64,000 bases of DNA from Owenia fusiformis (GCA_903813345.2 CAIIXF020000003.1:15330931-15394930); one strand, 5' to 3'; positions 60,501 to 64,000 are shown, counted from the stretch's first letter. The notes: generated by a model not told the origin, from the letters alone. Program-made: numbers and translations.

Positions 60501-62180
60501 TTTCAGAAATTAAAATAGGAGGATTACTTCTTCCATCATCATCTTAGTACTTACACTATCCCTTCCTTTCTTTAAATCATGGGCATTCAAAAGATAGCTA
60601 TTGAAAGCCCATGCTTAAATGAAAACAATTCTACAAATGTTTTGTTGAATAAGTTTAATTTATTTTATTGCATTCATACAATGTTAAGTAAGCATTACAG
60701 CTAGAACATGAAATTGTATAAAATCTTCATGTTTCAGGAATTCACAAAATATGACTAGATAATATAATGATGATTAGATTGCATTTGACTCTTTATAAAT
60801 AATATCTTTAAATTACACACAATGGTTTTATATCAGCATAAGCTCATCATTGTAGTCGATACATGTACATCATAGAAGTCAACATAGACTTAGGGTGACA
60901 TCTATCTATAGTATTATTATTTTTGTATAGCCACAGACCAAGGAGGATTGGCTCCCAGGGACACAACTTGATATTTTTCAACCATGAAAATGTCAAAATG
61001 TCTTTATTTTCTGACATTTTAACTGACTATAAATCCAAGTCCAAAAAATTTGAACCAATATCTGGATCACTTCTTGAGTGTTTTAGAATTTTTGTTTGGA
61101 AATAAGACCAAAACTTGCTATTCAAAATTAAGTGAATGAAATAGAGGCTGTTTGAATTCAAATTTTGTACTTTTTTCACAATTTACTGATTTTACACCTT
61201 GTATTTTGCACAGTCTTCATAGTCCATGATCCAATGATAAATTGATTCTGATGGATACATAGAAAGACACATGTACAAGAATGTAGAAGGAAAGCCCCTT
61301 TAATCATGTAATGCCAAAATGGCGGCTGTTTGAATTCGAATTTTGGAATTTTTAAAAAAATTACTGATATGACCTTATATTTTTCGCAGGATACATAGAA
61401 AGAAACATGTAGAAAGCCATAGAAGCAGACCCCTTTAATCATTTGATGACTAATATATTTTCAGGTTCACCCACTTTGTTGATATCTTAACTGAAGAAGA
61501 AACTGAAGAAGTTATGAAGGAAAAGAGACACAAGGAAAAGGTATAAACTAAAATTAAATAGCCACAAATATTTAAAATTGAGCAAATCCGTCAAATTAAG
61601 TAGCATCAAAATAAGTGTATCTACAGTACTATTTAGCTTTTTAAAAATGCTCAAAATTTAGCAAATCATCTTAAAACATAAAGATAAAATAATAAACTTT
61701 CTTGTTATAGATGTTCAAGATTCTTGAGGATCGGGACAATGAACTAATGCAGATACGAGATGGTAAACTTGAATCAAAAAGAAAACCAAAAAAGACCAAG
61801 AAAACGAAGAATGAAGCATTCAATAAGTACATGAAAATTTTCTACAACAGACCCGATCTGAAGGTAAGAATAAGAAAAATAATGCCTCTGAGTAACATTT
61901 GAACTACGGCAACCATACAGTAGCCGTAGCTTCCCAAAATCGAGAGAAATATGTAGTGTAAAATATAGGGATAAGGAATATGATGCCAATTTTCTCTATC
62001 GATTTTGTGAATCTAAGGCCATCGTAAACCCGTTGTAGAGTAAATGTGGCTGAGGATTGATACTAAATACAAGCAATCCATGTGAGGTTCATACTAACAG
62101 ATCAACTTTTCAAGTCCTTGGTCACACTTTTTTCTAATTTTTTATGTTGTTCTTTCATTTTTCAGTCACTTTCATTGTAA
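13386..62180 (+). CDS. WD40-repeat protein, WDR87/WDR97-like (17 exons plus probable terminal micro-exon)
   Basis: Coding exons: 13386-13673, 14038-14193, 14752-14871, 15104-15256, 15593-15716, 16022-16184, 16794-16922, 17228-17403, 17609-17710, 18280-18518, 18887-18959, 19484-19666, 19942-20080, 20554-20660, 21382-21529, 61465-61540, 61711-61863, and probably 62166-62180. All join in frame for 843 codons (847 with the micro-exon). The start ATG has A at -3 and G at +4. Residues 1-150 are a charged helical leader. Two WD40 propeller blocks follow, with blade ends IKVW (about 281), IRVW (about 321), IKVW (about 577) and IRIW (about 671). The tail from about 718 is charged, with a KRKPKKTKKTK basic run. 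The double propeller plus charged tail fits the WDR87/WDR97 type of ciliary/flagellar protein; the family is clear, the exact name is not. The intron after exon 15 is 39,935 bp and holds three antisense TRIM genes. Confidence 0.87.
14260..14370. repeat. (AAAATAC)n microsatellite
   Basis: Alternating AAAATAC/AAATAC units in a WD40-gene intron; the array ends against a MITE. Confidence 0.9.
14373..14504. mobile_element. 132-bp MITE with CAG(C/T)AAAACCTGT ends, TA-flanked
   Basis: TACAGCAAAACCTGT at the left pairs with ACAGGTTTTACTGTA at the right, with TA on both sides. Related, more decayed copies lie near 3050-3085, 19241-19402 and 26241, and a fragment near 45890-46083. All are small copies without transposase. 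Confidence 0.8.
16538..16710. mobile_element. 'TCACATTTG' family MITE, second copy
   Basis: Left end TACCTTGATCACATTTG, right end CAAATGTGACTGAGGTA, internal GTAGAAAATCTACAT palindrome and GGGAAGCTATGG motif, as in the copy at 4570-4743. It lies in a WD40-gene intron. Confidence 0.75.
16957..17130. repeat. Two tandem GTCACCAGTNACAAA units
   Basis: Two diverged about 75-bp copies (starting near 16960 and 17062), each with GTCACCAGT and GTGGTCNGTGTTTGGCAT-like segments. Probably a fragment of the GTCACC repeat family, in the intron before exon 8. Confidence 0.5.
17925..18207. mobile_element. 283-bp piggyBac-type MITE, longer relative of 3358-3460
   Basis: Left end TCTCTTGAATCCCAGG preceded by TTAA (17921-17924); right end CCAGGTAGTCAAGAGG followed by TTCT, a decayed TTAA. 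The terminal about 100 bp match the short copy; about 180 bp of extra internal sequence is present. Confidence 0.65.
19241..19402. mobile_element. Decayed CAGTAAAACCTGT-type MITE
   Basis: Begins TACAGTAAAACCTGTCTAA and ends in TTTACAGGTTTA, with internal tandem copies of GAGGTGTTCCACTT. It ends about 80 bp before exon 12 of the WD40 gene. Confidence 0.6.
20407..20553. mobile_element. GTCACC-family element ending in a WD40-gene splice acceptor
   Basis: Starts AAAAGTGGTGACAACAT and ends GGTGACATTTTTTCATG, TTAATGCCTTG, TTTTATTTCCAG. The last bases are the polypyrimidine tract and AG of exon 14 (20554). The same end sequence at 13107-13140 shows it belongs to the repeat family. Confidence 0.6.
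21809..23836 (-). CDS. TRIM A: RING / two B-box / coiled-coil / propeller protein
   Basis: Putative RING-type E3 ubiquitin ligase of 675 residues in a single uninterrupted exon. C3HC4 RING: C18, C21, C33, H35, C38, C41, C57, C60. B-box 1 is about residues 100-140 (CDICLEENEQV ... CKACNRAH); B-box 2 about 167-198 (CQVHTQEPLRYFCKKD ... NHQGH). A coiled coil covers about 200-330, with a C-terminal NHL-like beta-propeller from about 420 ending in SIHPNSVGDLVVGANHK. The linker carries about 44 residues absent from TRIM B and C. The ATG at 23836 has A at -3 and G at +4. It lies antisense in the 40-kb intron of the WD40 gene. The architecture matches the TRIM2/3/56-like expansions of marine invertebrates, often linked to ubiquitin signalling and innate immunity; substrate unknown. 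Confidence 0.95.
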   Translation of the reverse strand: MATAKQDESDALVESVTCSICMEVLDDPRSLQCMHSYCRKCIQDTMDKHQDKKSFPCPICRDDCPIPNQGAAGLKVNFFVNSVLDIAKDRSASSKDVRNCDICLEENEQVPAISKCLDCNEKLCKACNRAHKRSRNSKLHKILELSGDTSKDTKAAMDLLSKRTLYCQVHTQEPLRYFCKKDQRLICQDCFAFNHQGHVLEDIETTAKSTLKNLNSIIDLGKQRSAKYEENLSDTLVQRQAIEKRTENSKAQLASDRENVSAHVNAHFNELEAKVTAAGNASIKNMITHMANLEFDKDAIDGTVKQLEALRDHGHPADIVYMIPEMNAKREIWSMIPDLQIDPDREFQVKPSQINAANIILATIEQDVDNDKIVPTIENSSLDSQLNQNLEDKKGMGLEAQLKSVSLQSQSSPRVTHLTVLKKEIDWITVLKNDNVLTASSNKLEFFDKDLVPIGRMINIPGDWDAMNRTNDNCVAFCYQQDNCIKMRLYNDDGHSLTNRHIPNVKGLENFVINQSDEVLMLADDDQILRVKYKSGKILGSYKMEALPDLEVHEMAVNSKGDIIMSHPSCISITQIERECAVTREVYTLTENDQDLEAFVDIKDNIIVLNLYESTIKILTPNGNFIKDLNTPDYCEPFSIHPNSVGDLVVGANHKNSDETCMYILRYRSEDGELL
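23837..23983 (-). promoter_or_regulatory. TRIM A 5' flank, shared with TRIM C
   Basis: About 145 bp upstream of the start codon align with 44253-44412 upstream of TRIM C but not with the TRIM B flank. Shared blocks include AGACTTTCTTTTATGG, ACTAGTCATAT, and a CCAAT box (AACCAATCAG at 23921-23930) about 90 bp from the ATG, i.e. ATTGG in gene orientation. An AT-rich TATATAT lies just beyond, near 23986-23994. Likely proximal promoter plus 5' UTR. Confidence 0.55.
23984..24558. other. Spacer between TRIM A promoter and inverted-repeat arm
   Basis: AT-rich, no gene. The part around 24420-24480 (TGGCAAAAAATAAGTGGAC, TTGTAACTATT) resembles 36430-36500 in the same orientation, another fragment of the GTCACC repeat family. 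Confidence 0.4.
24559..25680. repeat. Left inverted arm plus about 145-bp 'GCGGCCATCTTG' tandem repeats
   Basis: 24559-25230 is an inverted match to 35635-36331, beginning TAGTCCC(T/C)GATCTG and including TTGTTGTCCGGTACTTTCCC. From about 24750 to 25680 there are about six units of roughly 145 bp, each with TTGTCATCACGATTCCAGG, TTCACACATGTTACATGGTA and GGCGGCCATCTTGG. No coding content. Confidence 0.85.
27340..27680. repeat. Internal duplication, copy 1 (octamer-containing)
   Basis: Contains AAGACATTGAATATT then ATGCAAATGA and ending CATGTGACCCTTGAA; similarity to 29505-29860 continues, diverged, through TCAACATTTTTGTTTT and CTGTTGTGA. The core is 27353-27420. Confidence 0.65.
27686..27913. 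mobile_element. Probable hAT-type MITE with poly-G tract
   Basis: Left end CCAGGGGAGTAGCCAGC, right end CACTACCCAGGCTATGCCC, with a long G run at about 27725-27737. Similar ends occur at 28427-28550 and 62976-63182. Confidence 0.45.
28427..28550. mobile_element. hAT-type MITE with GTAGCCAGGGG ends
   Basis: GTAGCCAGGGGTATAGCCAG at the left mirrors CCCCTGGCTAC at the right. Internal G run and GTGAGCGAAGCGAGATC. Confidence 0.55.
29505..29860. repeat. Internal duplication, copy 2 (two octamers)
   Basis: The core 29517-29584 repeats the 27353-27420 block and carries ATTATGCAAATGA twice, the second directly followed by GTCATGTGACCCTTGAA. A third, inverted version lies at 32034-32100. Confidence 0.65.
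30532..31036 (+). promoter_or_regulatory. 505-bp TTAA-flanked insertion carrying promoter-like sequence
   Basis: The uninterrupted relative at about 1885-1900 reads CCCTTAAACTTG; here TTAA occurs at 30528-30531 and again at 31037-31040 around 505 bp of unrelated sequence. Near its start is TGCGCAGGCGCA (30554-30565), close to the NRF1 consensus. TATATAAAG follows at 30581-30589, and AGAG/GTAAGC, a good splice donor, at 30615. Its start is GC-richer than its surroundings. No ORF is attached. It could be a captured promoter and first exon, or an unrelated piggyBac-type element that mimics one. Confidence 0.45.
31183..31304. mobile_element. 122-bp MITE with TTA duplication
   Basis: Inverted ends TGCCTGGGTCAAAT and ATGTGACCAAGGCA, each flanked inside by CTCCGAT/ATCGGAG. 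TTA flanks both sides (31180-31182 and 31305-31307). Relatives at 2031-2043 and 27122-27136 lack it. Confidence 0.75.
32362..33010. repeat. Diverged direct repeat, 130 bp, about 530 bp apart
   Basis: 32362-32490 and 32892-33010 share ACTGGGGCCT, TATTCAATTTGT, ATATGGGGAAA and TCTAAAT/ATCATACT segments. Noncoding. Confidence 0.55.
33790..34848. other. Spacer right of the 7.8-kb element
   Basis: Includes the right fragment of a GTCACC-type repeat (about 33850-33875) and a block at 34727-34833 that is a diverged direct copy of 35483-35605. No gene, RNA or exon is recognised. Confidence 0.5.
34849..35448. mobile_element. 600-bp foldback element with 49-bp iterated inverted ends
   Basis: The left end (34849-34897) is three tandem 16-bp units of ACTCGTACCCAAGACA; the right end (35400-35448) is the exact inverse with one mismatch. 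The 500-bp middle has no protein. Direct copies of about 120 bp (34727-34833 and 35483-35605) lie on either side. Confidence 0.85.
35635..36331. repeat. Right inverted arm of the nested complex
   Basis: Reverse complement of 24559-25230, mostly above 90% identical by eye, containing CAAGATGGCCGCCAGAATGC units and ending CGGGGACTA. It bounds the complex that separates TRIM A from TRIM B. Confidence 0.85.
36658..36760. repeat. Three tandem palindromes, GGATATCGTNACGATAT
   Basis: Units begin at about 36660, 36694 and 36731. Each is CGGAGGATATCGT followed by ACGATATACTCCG, an 11-13-bp near-perfect palindrome around a G/A centre. Unlike anything else in the window. Confidence 0.85.
36853..37005. 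repeat. Long imperfect hairpin, about 65-bp arms
   Basis: ATCCTATGATTTT, AATATCATTTT, ATCTAC and GTGATATTGATA on the left pair with their complements on the right around CTCGTTCGCTTCGCTCTC. It looks like a foldback MITE, about 220 bp past the TRIM B stop codon. Confidence 0.75.
37225..39120 (-). CDS. TRIM B: RING / two B-box / coiled-coil / propeller protein
   Basis: Single-exon gene of 631 residues. The start is placed at 39120 (MATAKQD), aligning with TRIM A and C; the frame is open 44 codons further upstream, but that part has no counterpart and begins in unrelated flank. RING cysteines and His occupy the same positions as in TRIM A (C18 to C60); B-boxes at about 100-140 and 167-198. The propeller region contains FIKDLITPTKC and SLHPNSEGDLVVGAFHK. 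The coiled coil differs strongly from A (for example LGRQRSAKYEESISDGHAQK). The 5' flank is unrelated to those of A and C, so regulation may differ. Antisense in the WD40 intron. Likely an E3 ubiquitin ligase; substrate unknown. Confidence 0.95.
   Translation of the reverse strand: MATAKQDKSDPLVESVTCSICMEILDDPRSLQCMHSYCRKCIQVTIVKHQDKKLFPCPICREDCPITNQGAAGLKVNFFVNSVLDIAKDQSALSKDAWNCDICLDEDESVPAISKCLDCNEKLCKACNRAHKRSRCSKLHKILELSGDTSKDTKAAMDMLSRRTLYCQVHTQEPLKYFCKKDQLLICQDCFAFDHQGHQLENIEQTAKANLKYLNSIIDLGRQRSAKYEESISDGHAQKLAVEKRTEKSKTKLVTDRRIVLAHVNAYFDKLESELTAAGNASVKTLITHLANLEFDKDAIDGTVKQLEALQDHGHPADIVSMIPEMNAKREVWSMIPDLQLEPDQELQVKTPSKLNDANLKLASLEDRTRRKAHKVAKGSFENIIVLANDDVVTITSDKVKFYDKNLGPRGKMINVPKGWQAVSKSNDNCVAFCYQQNNCIKMRTYNDDGHIVTNCHIPNVTGLKDFVINQSDEVVMVDDDDQILRVKYKSGKMISSRRLTNLSSMAVCNLDVNSKADVIMSHKSCISIIRLRGKGAGKREVYTARDNELGLVAYVDKQDNIIVLNQANSTITILTPEGEFIKDLITPTKCKPFSLHPNSEGDLVVGAFHKGSAAECMFILRYRSEDGNIM
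39121..39706. other. TRIM B 5' flank
   Basis: No similarity to the TRIM A/C promoter block. 39380-39490 carries three loose copies of CACTTCTTAGAA(T/C)T, also seen at 44820-44870 near TRIM C. Confidence 0.45.
39707..40240. repeat. About 185-bp tandem repeat, three copies
   Basis: Copies start near 39707, 39884 and 40063 at TTCTCCAAACCGA or its equivalent, each with CTACTGCA, GATATTTTTACATA, TTTAAATGTCCTCTTTTGAAT and ATTAGC segments. Noncoding. Confidence 0.8.
40620..40960. repeat. Scattered ATGCGTGACATATACG motifs
   Basis: Four or five copies of AAATGCGT(G/C)ACA(T/A)ATACG, one partly inverted (GCGTATTTGCACGACATA), within 340 bp. Probably a small decayed repeat. Confidence 0.45.
41181..42268. 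mobile_element. 1,088-bp mariner-like element with 200-bp inverted ends
   Basis: CGAGGGGTGATCAATAAGT at 41181 is mirrored at 42268, with TA duplicated outside (41179-41180 and 42269-42270). The inverted similarity is about 200 bp per side, up to TTTACGTCA at 41380 and TGACGTAAA at 42069, with CCCCGGGACCGACATT near the inner edge. The 688-bp centre keeps part of a transposase. Confidence 0.9.
41551..41859 (+). pseudogene. Truncated mariner-type transposase
   Basis: LLHMDNAPAHRSQNVQ followed by LLANAPYCADLLTCDLF is the mariner catalytic block: the Asp of HxDNAPxH, then the region that normally reads PPYSPDLAPCDFF. The N-terminal DNA-binding domain and first catalytic Asp are missing, and the diverged end lacks an obvious third acidic residue. 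The copy cannot encode a working transposase. Confidence 0.8.
42354..44252 (-). CDS. TRIM C: RING / two B-box / coiled-coil / propeller protein
   Basis: Single-exon gene of 632 residues starting MAMAKQDEGDP at 44252. RING (C18 to C60), B-box 1 (CDICLEENEHV ... CKACNRAHKRSR) and B-box 2 (CQVHTQEPLKYFCKKD ... SHQGH) are nearly identical to TRIM A; the coiled coil is clearly different (KYETDINEIHIQKQDIEKN). The propeller is closer to TRIM B than to A (MINVPKGWHAVSKSNDNC). It has a local change near the C-terminus: HNCACIVFYIHPNSVGDL in place of the shorter CxPFSxHPNS. Promoter flank is shared with TRIM A. This mosaic suggests exchange between paralogues. Putative E3 ligase; antisense in the WD40 intron. 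Confidence 0.95.
   Translation of the reverse strand: MAMAKQDEGDPLVESVTCSICMEVLNDPRSLQCMHSYCRKCIQDTMDKHQDKKSFPCPICREDCPIPNQGAAGLKVNFFVNSVLDIAKDRSASSKDEWNCDICLEENEHVPAISKCLDCNEKLCKACNRAHKRSRTTKLHKILELSGDTSQDTKAAMDMLSKRTLYCQVHTQEPLKYFCKKDQLLICQDCFAFSHQGHELEDIETTAKSTLKNLSSVIDLGKHRSAKYETDINEIHIQKQDIEKNTDEANGKLEKDQKLVQAHVDAHFKALKAEVQTMGSAAVKNIVAHLAGLQFDKDAIDGTVKQLESLQDHGHPADIVYMIPEMNAKHEIWSMTPDPQIEPNRELRVKPSQIVDGNIKLPSLEKDMQMKAHKVTKRTFGNIIVLTNDAVVTTTSNKVMFYDKNLNPRGKMINVPKGWHAVSKSNDNCVVFCYQQDNCIKMRIYNDNGHIVTNCHIPNVTGLKDFVINHSNEVIMVAKSDCILCIKYKSGKIINSYTLSALSSLQVHDMDVNSKNDIIMSHPNCISITKLEGEDAGRREVYIPSEDEVYLIAYVDIKDNIIVLNQAKSTITLLTPKGDFIKDLITPHNCACIVFYIHPNSVGDLVVGAFHEGSPEKCMFILKYRSENGELL
44253..44412 (-). 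promoter_or_regulatory. TRIM C 5' flank, shared with TRIM A
   Basis: Aligns with 23837-23983 through AGACTTTCTTTTATGG, ACTAGTCATAT, GCTTGCCTTGTTG, the CCAAT-containing GCAACCAATCAGAATGAATG and TATGAATGTTCCACA. The CCAAT box is again about 90-100 bp from the ATG. Confidence 0.55.
44413..46119. other. Intron stretch without gene
   Basis: No exon or RNA recognised. A perfect 14-bp-stem hairpin (CCATGGGCTTTCAA ... TTGAAAGCCCATGG) lies at 45934-45969 between GTGGAACACCTCCC motifs of the CAGTAAAACC MITE family; a similar hairpin is at 60578-60613. Confidence 0.5.
46120..46456. repeat. Six iterated AGACTCCAGATT hairpins
   Basis: Hairpins at 46120-46146, 46171-46197, 46234-46260, 46288-46314, 46363-46387 and 46430-46456. 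Each is AGACTCCAGATT, a short loop, then AATCTGGAGTCT, followed by ATTG(C/T)TTT(T/C)G(C/T)(C/T)AG and a TTATT-rich linker. They read as repeated 5' ends of the element family described at 46430-56711. Confidence 0.85.
46430..49006 (+). mobile_element. Helentron/Helitron-like unit 1 with five about 470-bp monomers
   Basis: Starts with the AGACTCCAGATT hairpin and ends ATCTGGAGTCT, then AAATTGAAC/GTTCAATTT hairpin, then ACATGTCTAG at 49006. Five monomers of about 470 bp are marked by AGGTCAAAATCTAGG at about 46610, 47087, 47562, 48022 and 48498, each with TTTTGCCGTCAGA, GAGATATGGTGTCCGAAAAG and CCGACTTCCGGTTCGG segments. No protein is encoded. Confidence 0.7.
49007..56711 (+). mobile_element. 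Five further units with repeated hairpin + CTAG 3' ends
   Basis: Unit ends (CTAG) fall at 50417, 52294, 53729, 55143 and 56711. Each end has ATCTGGAGTCT, then a 9-10-bp-stem hairpin such as GAAATTGAAC / GTTCAATTTC, then 6-8 bp and CTAG, followed by TTATTATT. Units 2-5 (1.4-1.9 kb) start with a variant head (GGTCCAGAATCTAGTTCC-like), contain one or two of the 470-bp monomers, then a CTATCCTTCC microsatellite (about 50115-50290, 52005-52180, 53405-53605, 54840-55020), and a TGGATGACTCGGCTTA block before the terminus. Unit 6 lacks the microsatellite. Hairpin plus CTAG is the Helitron 3' signature; the inset short inverted repeat matches Helentron/HINE organisation. Confidence 0.7.
56960..57035 (-). 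repeat. tRNA-derived SINE head
   Basis: On the minus strand an A box (TGGCTCAGTGGCAGAGC, 57025-57009) and a B box (GGTTCGATTCC, 56982-56972) are correctly spaced. The acceptor arm does not pair and no CCA-ready end is present, so this is the tRNA-like promoter of a SINE rather than a working tRNA. The body probably continues leftward to about 56800. Confidence 0.65.
57036..57408. other. Spacer without recognised content
   Basis: AT-rich sequence between the SINE and the next element; nothing coding. Confidence 0.5.
57409..60410. mobile_element. 3.0-kb element with ATGTCCCCAC ends, full of 163-bp repeats
   Basis: Ends ATGTCCCCAC (57409) and GTGGGGACAT (60410) are exact inverted repeats. From about 57480 to 58770 there are about nine units of roughly 163 bp with AAAATCCAAAATGGCTGCC, CAGAATGCCCAAAAACTAA, CAGATCTAGATTTTCATACT and CCAAACGGTTCACCTG. 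A different element (58971-60306) interrupts it; the host sequence ATTATCCCTGAAAATTTGAA resumes right after. Same design as the ATGTCACCAC element at 11308-13116. No protein. Confidence 0.7.
58971..60306. mobile_element. CCCAGATAGCACAA element with GTTGGCCCAACG tandem repeats
   Basis: The left end CCCAGATAGCACAAAGACGT is mirrored at 60306. 59040-59575 holds about seven 70-90-bp units built on GTTGGGCCAACGTTGGCCC. 59832 begins a second left-end copy followed by 120-bp units with GTTCTTTGGTGGCTGCC. Several 100-170-codon frames open here on both strands but translate to repetitive GPTLA/ANVGPT strings, so I treat them as noncoding. Confidence 0.8.
60411..61464. repeat. End of the 40-kb intron, with a two-copy tandem repeat
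   Basis: 61147-61310 and 61317-61450 are diverged direct copies (GGCTGTTTGAATTC, GATACATAGAAAGA, CCCCTTTAATCAT) ending 14 bp before the exon at 61465. A CATGGGC/GCCCATG hairpin lies at 60578-60613. No gene. Confidence 0.6.
61465..62180 (+). CDS. WD40 gene, distal exons after the 40-kb intron
   Basis: Exon 61465-61540 begins with the G completing the AAG codon split at 21529, giving HSSFK/FTHFVDILTEEE with correct phase. Exon 61711-61863 encodes MFKILEDRDNELMQIRD and a lysine-rich stretch ending NRPDLK. A candidate final exon follows TTTTTCAG at 62165: five codons, SLSL and stop, then ATTAAA at 62203-62208 as a possible poly-A signal. If that micro-exon is not used, the gene continues past the window and would overlap the antisense zinc-finger gene. 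Confidence 0.72.
61881..62056. mobile_element. 'TCACATTTG' family MITE, third copy
   Basis: AATGCCTCTGAGTAACATTTG at the left mirrors GAGTAAATGTGGCTGAGGAT at the right, with GTAGCTTCCCAAAATCGAG inside. In the intron directly after the WD40 exon ending 61863. Confidence 0.6.
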
Positions 62181-62458
62181 CATGTCTTGCTTGCTAAGTT
62201 AAATTAAAAGAAAGAACTAAATCATTGAGTCCTCCTTTCTGCAAGGATTCCTGTTATACATAAATTTGAACTGGAGGAGCCTGATTGTATGTAGATATTA
62301 ATTTATGTGCCCAAGGAGAGGCTCAATGTTCAATGGTTGGTGATCAACAGTTGGAGTCTGTAACAAATGGTGGGTGGTGGCATTTTGCATGTTAAATCCT
62401 TGTATTTTGTTATACTGTTTGAAAACTCAAGTGTTACGGAGCTAATAGGCTAAGCATA

Positions 62459-63752
62459 TCATTCACTGTCATCAACATCATCACCATCGTCATCATTTTC
62501 ATCAGTAGAAGTAGTAGTAGTGGTATCACTGTCTGTGTCACTCTTAACACGTTTGCGTTTACGTGTAGGTTTCTTGGTGCTCTTTGAAGTATTTCTCCTT
62601 GTGTAATTGTCTCGCTTATTTTTCTGAAATGTTCATTACATTACACTTTAATATAAATGTACTTTGAAATTGAAATCGGATTTCTAAATGTTTAGCAAGG
62701 TCATATTATCAATGAAATTACTTCTTATTTTGACTTATTATTGTTAATAATATATGGTTACATTTCAAAAATGATAATAATATAACAATAATTAGTAATA
62801 AAAGTTCAATCTAGTCCAAGATGTGAGAATAAGATGTCAAAATCTCAACCCCTGAGGCAATATCCTGTGTCAAATTCCTGACCTTTATATCTCTAAGGTT
62901 TAGGATAGTCTTGCATTAAGCCCTTGTGTACATCCCCATCCTTTCGCCCTTTCATACTGGATGGGATAAAGTAAACAGGACTATAGCCAGGATTTGCCAA
63001 GGGGTTTCACTTTTTAAAAAATCCAGGGGGGGTTGACTTGTGACAATTTTGGTCCAAAAATGGCCAAAATCACTTAAAAATGCTCAGAATGGTGAAAAAT
63101 GCATGATTTTAAAATATTTTTTGGCCAGGGGGGGGGGGGTTTGCTCAAAGCCATCGAACCCCCCCCCCTGGCTATGGTCCTGGTAAACAATTTGTAACTT
63201 ACTAATTTTCCAGTCGGTTCAATTCCATGCTTTTCCTTCATGTGCACTGTGAGCGGATATTTCTGACTGTACGATAAGCCACACTGTTCACATTTAAATG
63301 CCTTCAATTTTTCATGTACATTCTGCTTGTGGCGCTTTAGTGCAGGTCCTTGAGTGAATGTCTTGTCACATAGGTCACATTTAAAATCCCTCTTGCCTGA
63401 AATAGTTCATTTCTTTAGCAAATGGTATTTACATTCATCATAAGAAAATATAAAACAAGATCAATCCAAAAGATAAGGGATCTAATAATAAGGGATTTAA
63501 TAATTGGCCATCATCGTTTTTTATTATCGGCAAATCAGCAAAGGTTATTTTTACCTGAATGGATTACCATGTGTCTCATTAAAGGTGAACGAGAGTTAAA
63601 TGTTGCTCCACACTTTTCACAAGCATATTTCCTCTCGTTGTTGTGGAACAGCTTATGTTGAGTATGGCTTGTGTGTGTTCTAAATTTCTTTCCACATAAA
63701 TCACATTGAAAACGCATTTCACCAGTATGAATCGTCATATGAATGTCAAGAC
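62459..63752 (-). CDS. C2H2 zinc-finger protein, last three coding exons (partial)
   Basis: Exons 63555-63752, 63203-63396 and 62459-62623 join in frame with GT-AG borders and end in TGA. They encode the C-terminal half of one finger (HMTIH) and four complete C2H2 fingers: FQCDLCGKKFRTHTS...HKLFH, YACEKCGATFNSRSP...HMVIH, FKCDLCDKTFTQGPA...HKQNVH, and FKCEQCGLSYSQKYP...HMKEKH, with TGE/HSGK-type linkers. The tail is basic (KKPTRKRKRVK, a likely nuclear signal) and then serine/threonine- and aspartate-rich to the stop. Probable DNA-binding transcription factor; target unknown. The N-terminus lies right of the window. It converges on the WD40 gene, with about 250 bp between the likely 3' ends. 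Confidence 0.92.
62976..63182. mobile_element. hAT-type MITE in the zinc-finger gene intron
   Basis: GGACTATAGCCAGG and CCTGGCTATGGTCC are inverted ends, GTAAACA is present on both sides as a likely target duplication, and G and C runs near the right side are mutually complementary. Confidence 0.65.
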
Positions 63753-64000
63753 CTGTAAAATATTCACATTAGTGTGAGGACAAGGAGGATTGGATCCAAG
63801 AATGCAATTCCGATATTCTGCCATATACGGTGTCATGACCTCATCATTGCTATGTACAAAATTCAAACAGTCGCGATTTATCAATCTTTGGTTTTATTAC
63901 CTAACAAAAAAAAATTAAACACACAAGAAGTGATCAAGATATTAGTTCAAATACTGTATTCCTGGTAAATTTTGACGCTATAAAATTTGGCGATTTTTCA
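63753..64000. other. Intron of the zinc-finger gene
   Basis: No exon seen; AT-rich. The remaining 5' exons must lie beyond 64000. Confidence 0.6.

Noticed and set aside
63074-63202. Extension of the zinc-finger frame past the donor at 63202
   Set aside because: The continuation is hAT-MITE sequence; splicing at GTAAGT to the exon at 62623 keeps the frame and reaches a natural basic/acidic tail.

Overview
Organism and style. This is an AT-rich animal nuclear genome window. Genes have short exons, GT-AG introns and conserved phases, and they sit in a dense bed of small DNA transposons, foldback elements and minisatellites. The protein families (a single BRD7/9-type bromodomain gene, a ciliary-type WD40 gene, intronless RING/B-box TRIM paralogues) and the repeat content suggest a marine invertebrate, most likely a lophotrochozoan such as a bivalve mollusc. 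That placement is inference; no search was run.

Layout. (1) 780-8203, minus strand: 5' two-thirds of a BRD7/BRD9-like gene, nine coding exons, running off the left edge. (2) 8204-13385: intergenic space between two head-to-head genes, holding a 480/472-bp near-identical duplication and a transposon-like unit with a 12-copy minisatellite rich in AGGTCA half-sites. (3) 13386-62180, plus strand: a WD40-repeat gene (WDR87/WDR97-like, name tentative). Fifteen exons lie in 13386-21529, then an intron of 39,935 bp, then exons at 61465-61540 and 61711-61863 and a probable last micro-exon at 62166-62180. All seventeen main exons join in frame. (4) Inside the 40-kb intron and on the opposite strand are three complete intronless TRIM genes (21809-23836, 37225-39120, 42354-44252). 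(5) Between TRIM genes A and B lies a nested transposon complex: about 0.7-kb inverted arms (24559-25230 and 35635-36331) around a 7,775-bp element with perfect 38-bp terminal inverted repeats and no recognisable protein. (6) Between TRIM B and C is a mariner-like element with unusually long 200-bp inverted repeats. (7) 46120-56711 is a 10.6-kb tandem structure with repeated 3' hairpin + CTAG ends, best explained as a Helentron/Helitron-like non-autonomous array. (8) 57409-60410 is another inverted-repeat element filled with 163-bp repeats and interrupted by a GTTGGCC-rich repeat element. (9) 62459-63752, minus strand: last three coding exons of a C2H2 zinc-finger gene, convergent with the WD40 gene.

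How it fits together. The housekeeping-type genes (chromatin reader, ciliary WD40 protein, zinc finger) are conventional. The unusual part is the giant intron, which carries a small TRIM cluster and several generations of nested mobile elements. Several insertions can be read exactly because related copies elsewhere in the window preserve the empty site. One of them (30532-31036) is a 505-bp insertion flanked by TTAA that carries a GC-rich promoter-like segment.
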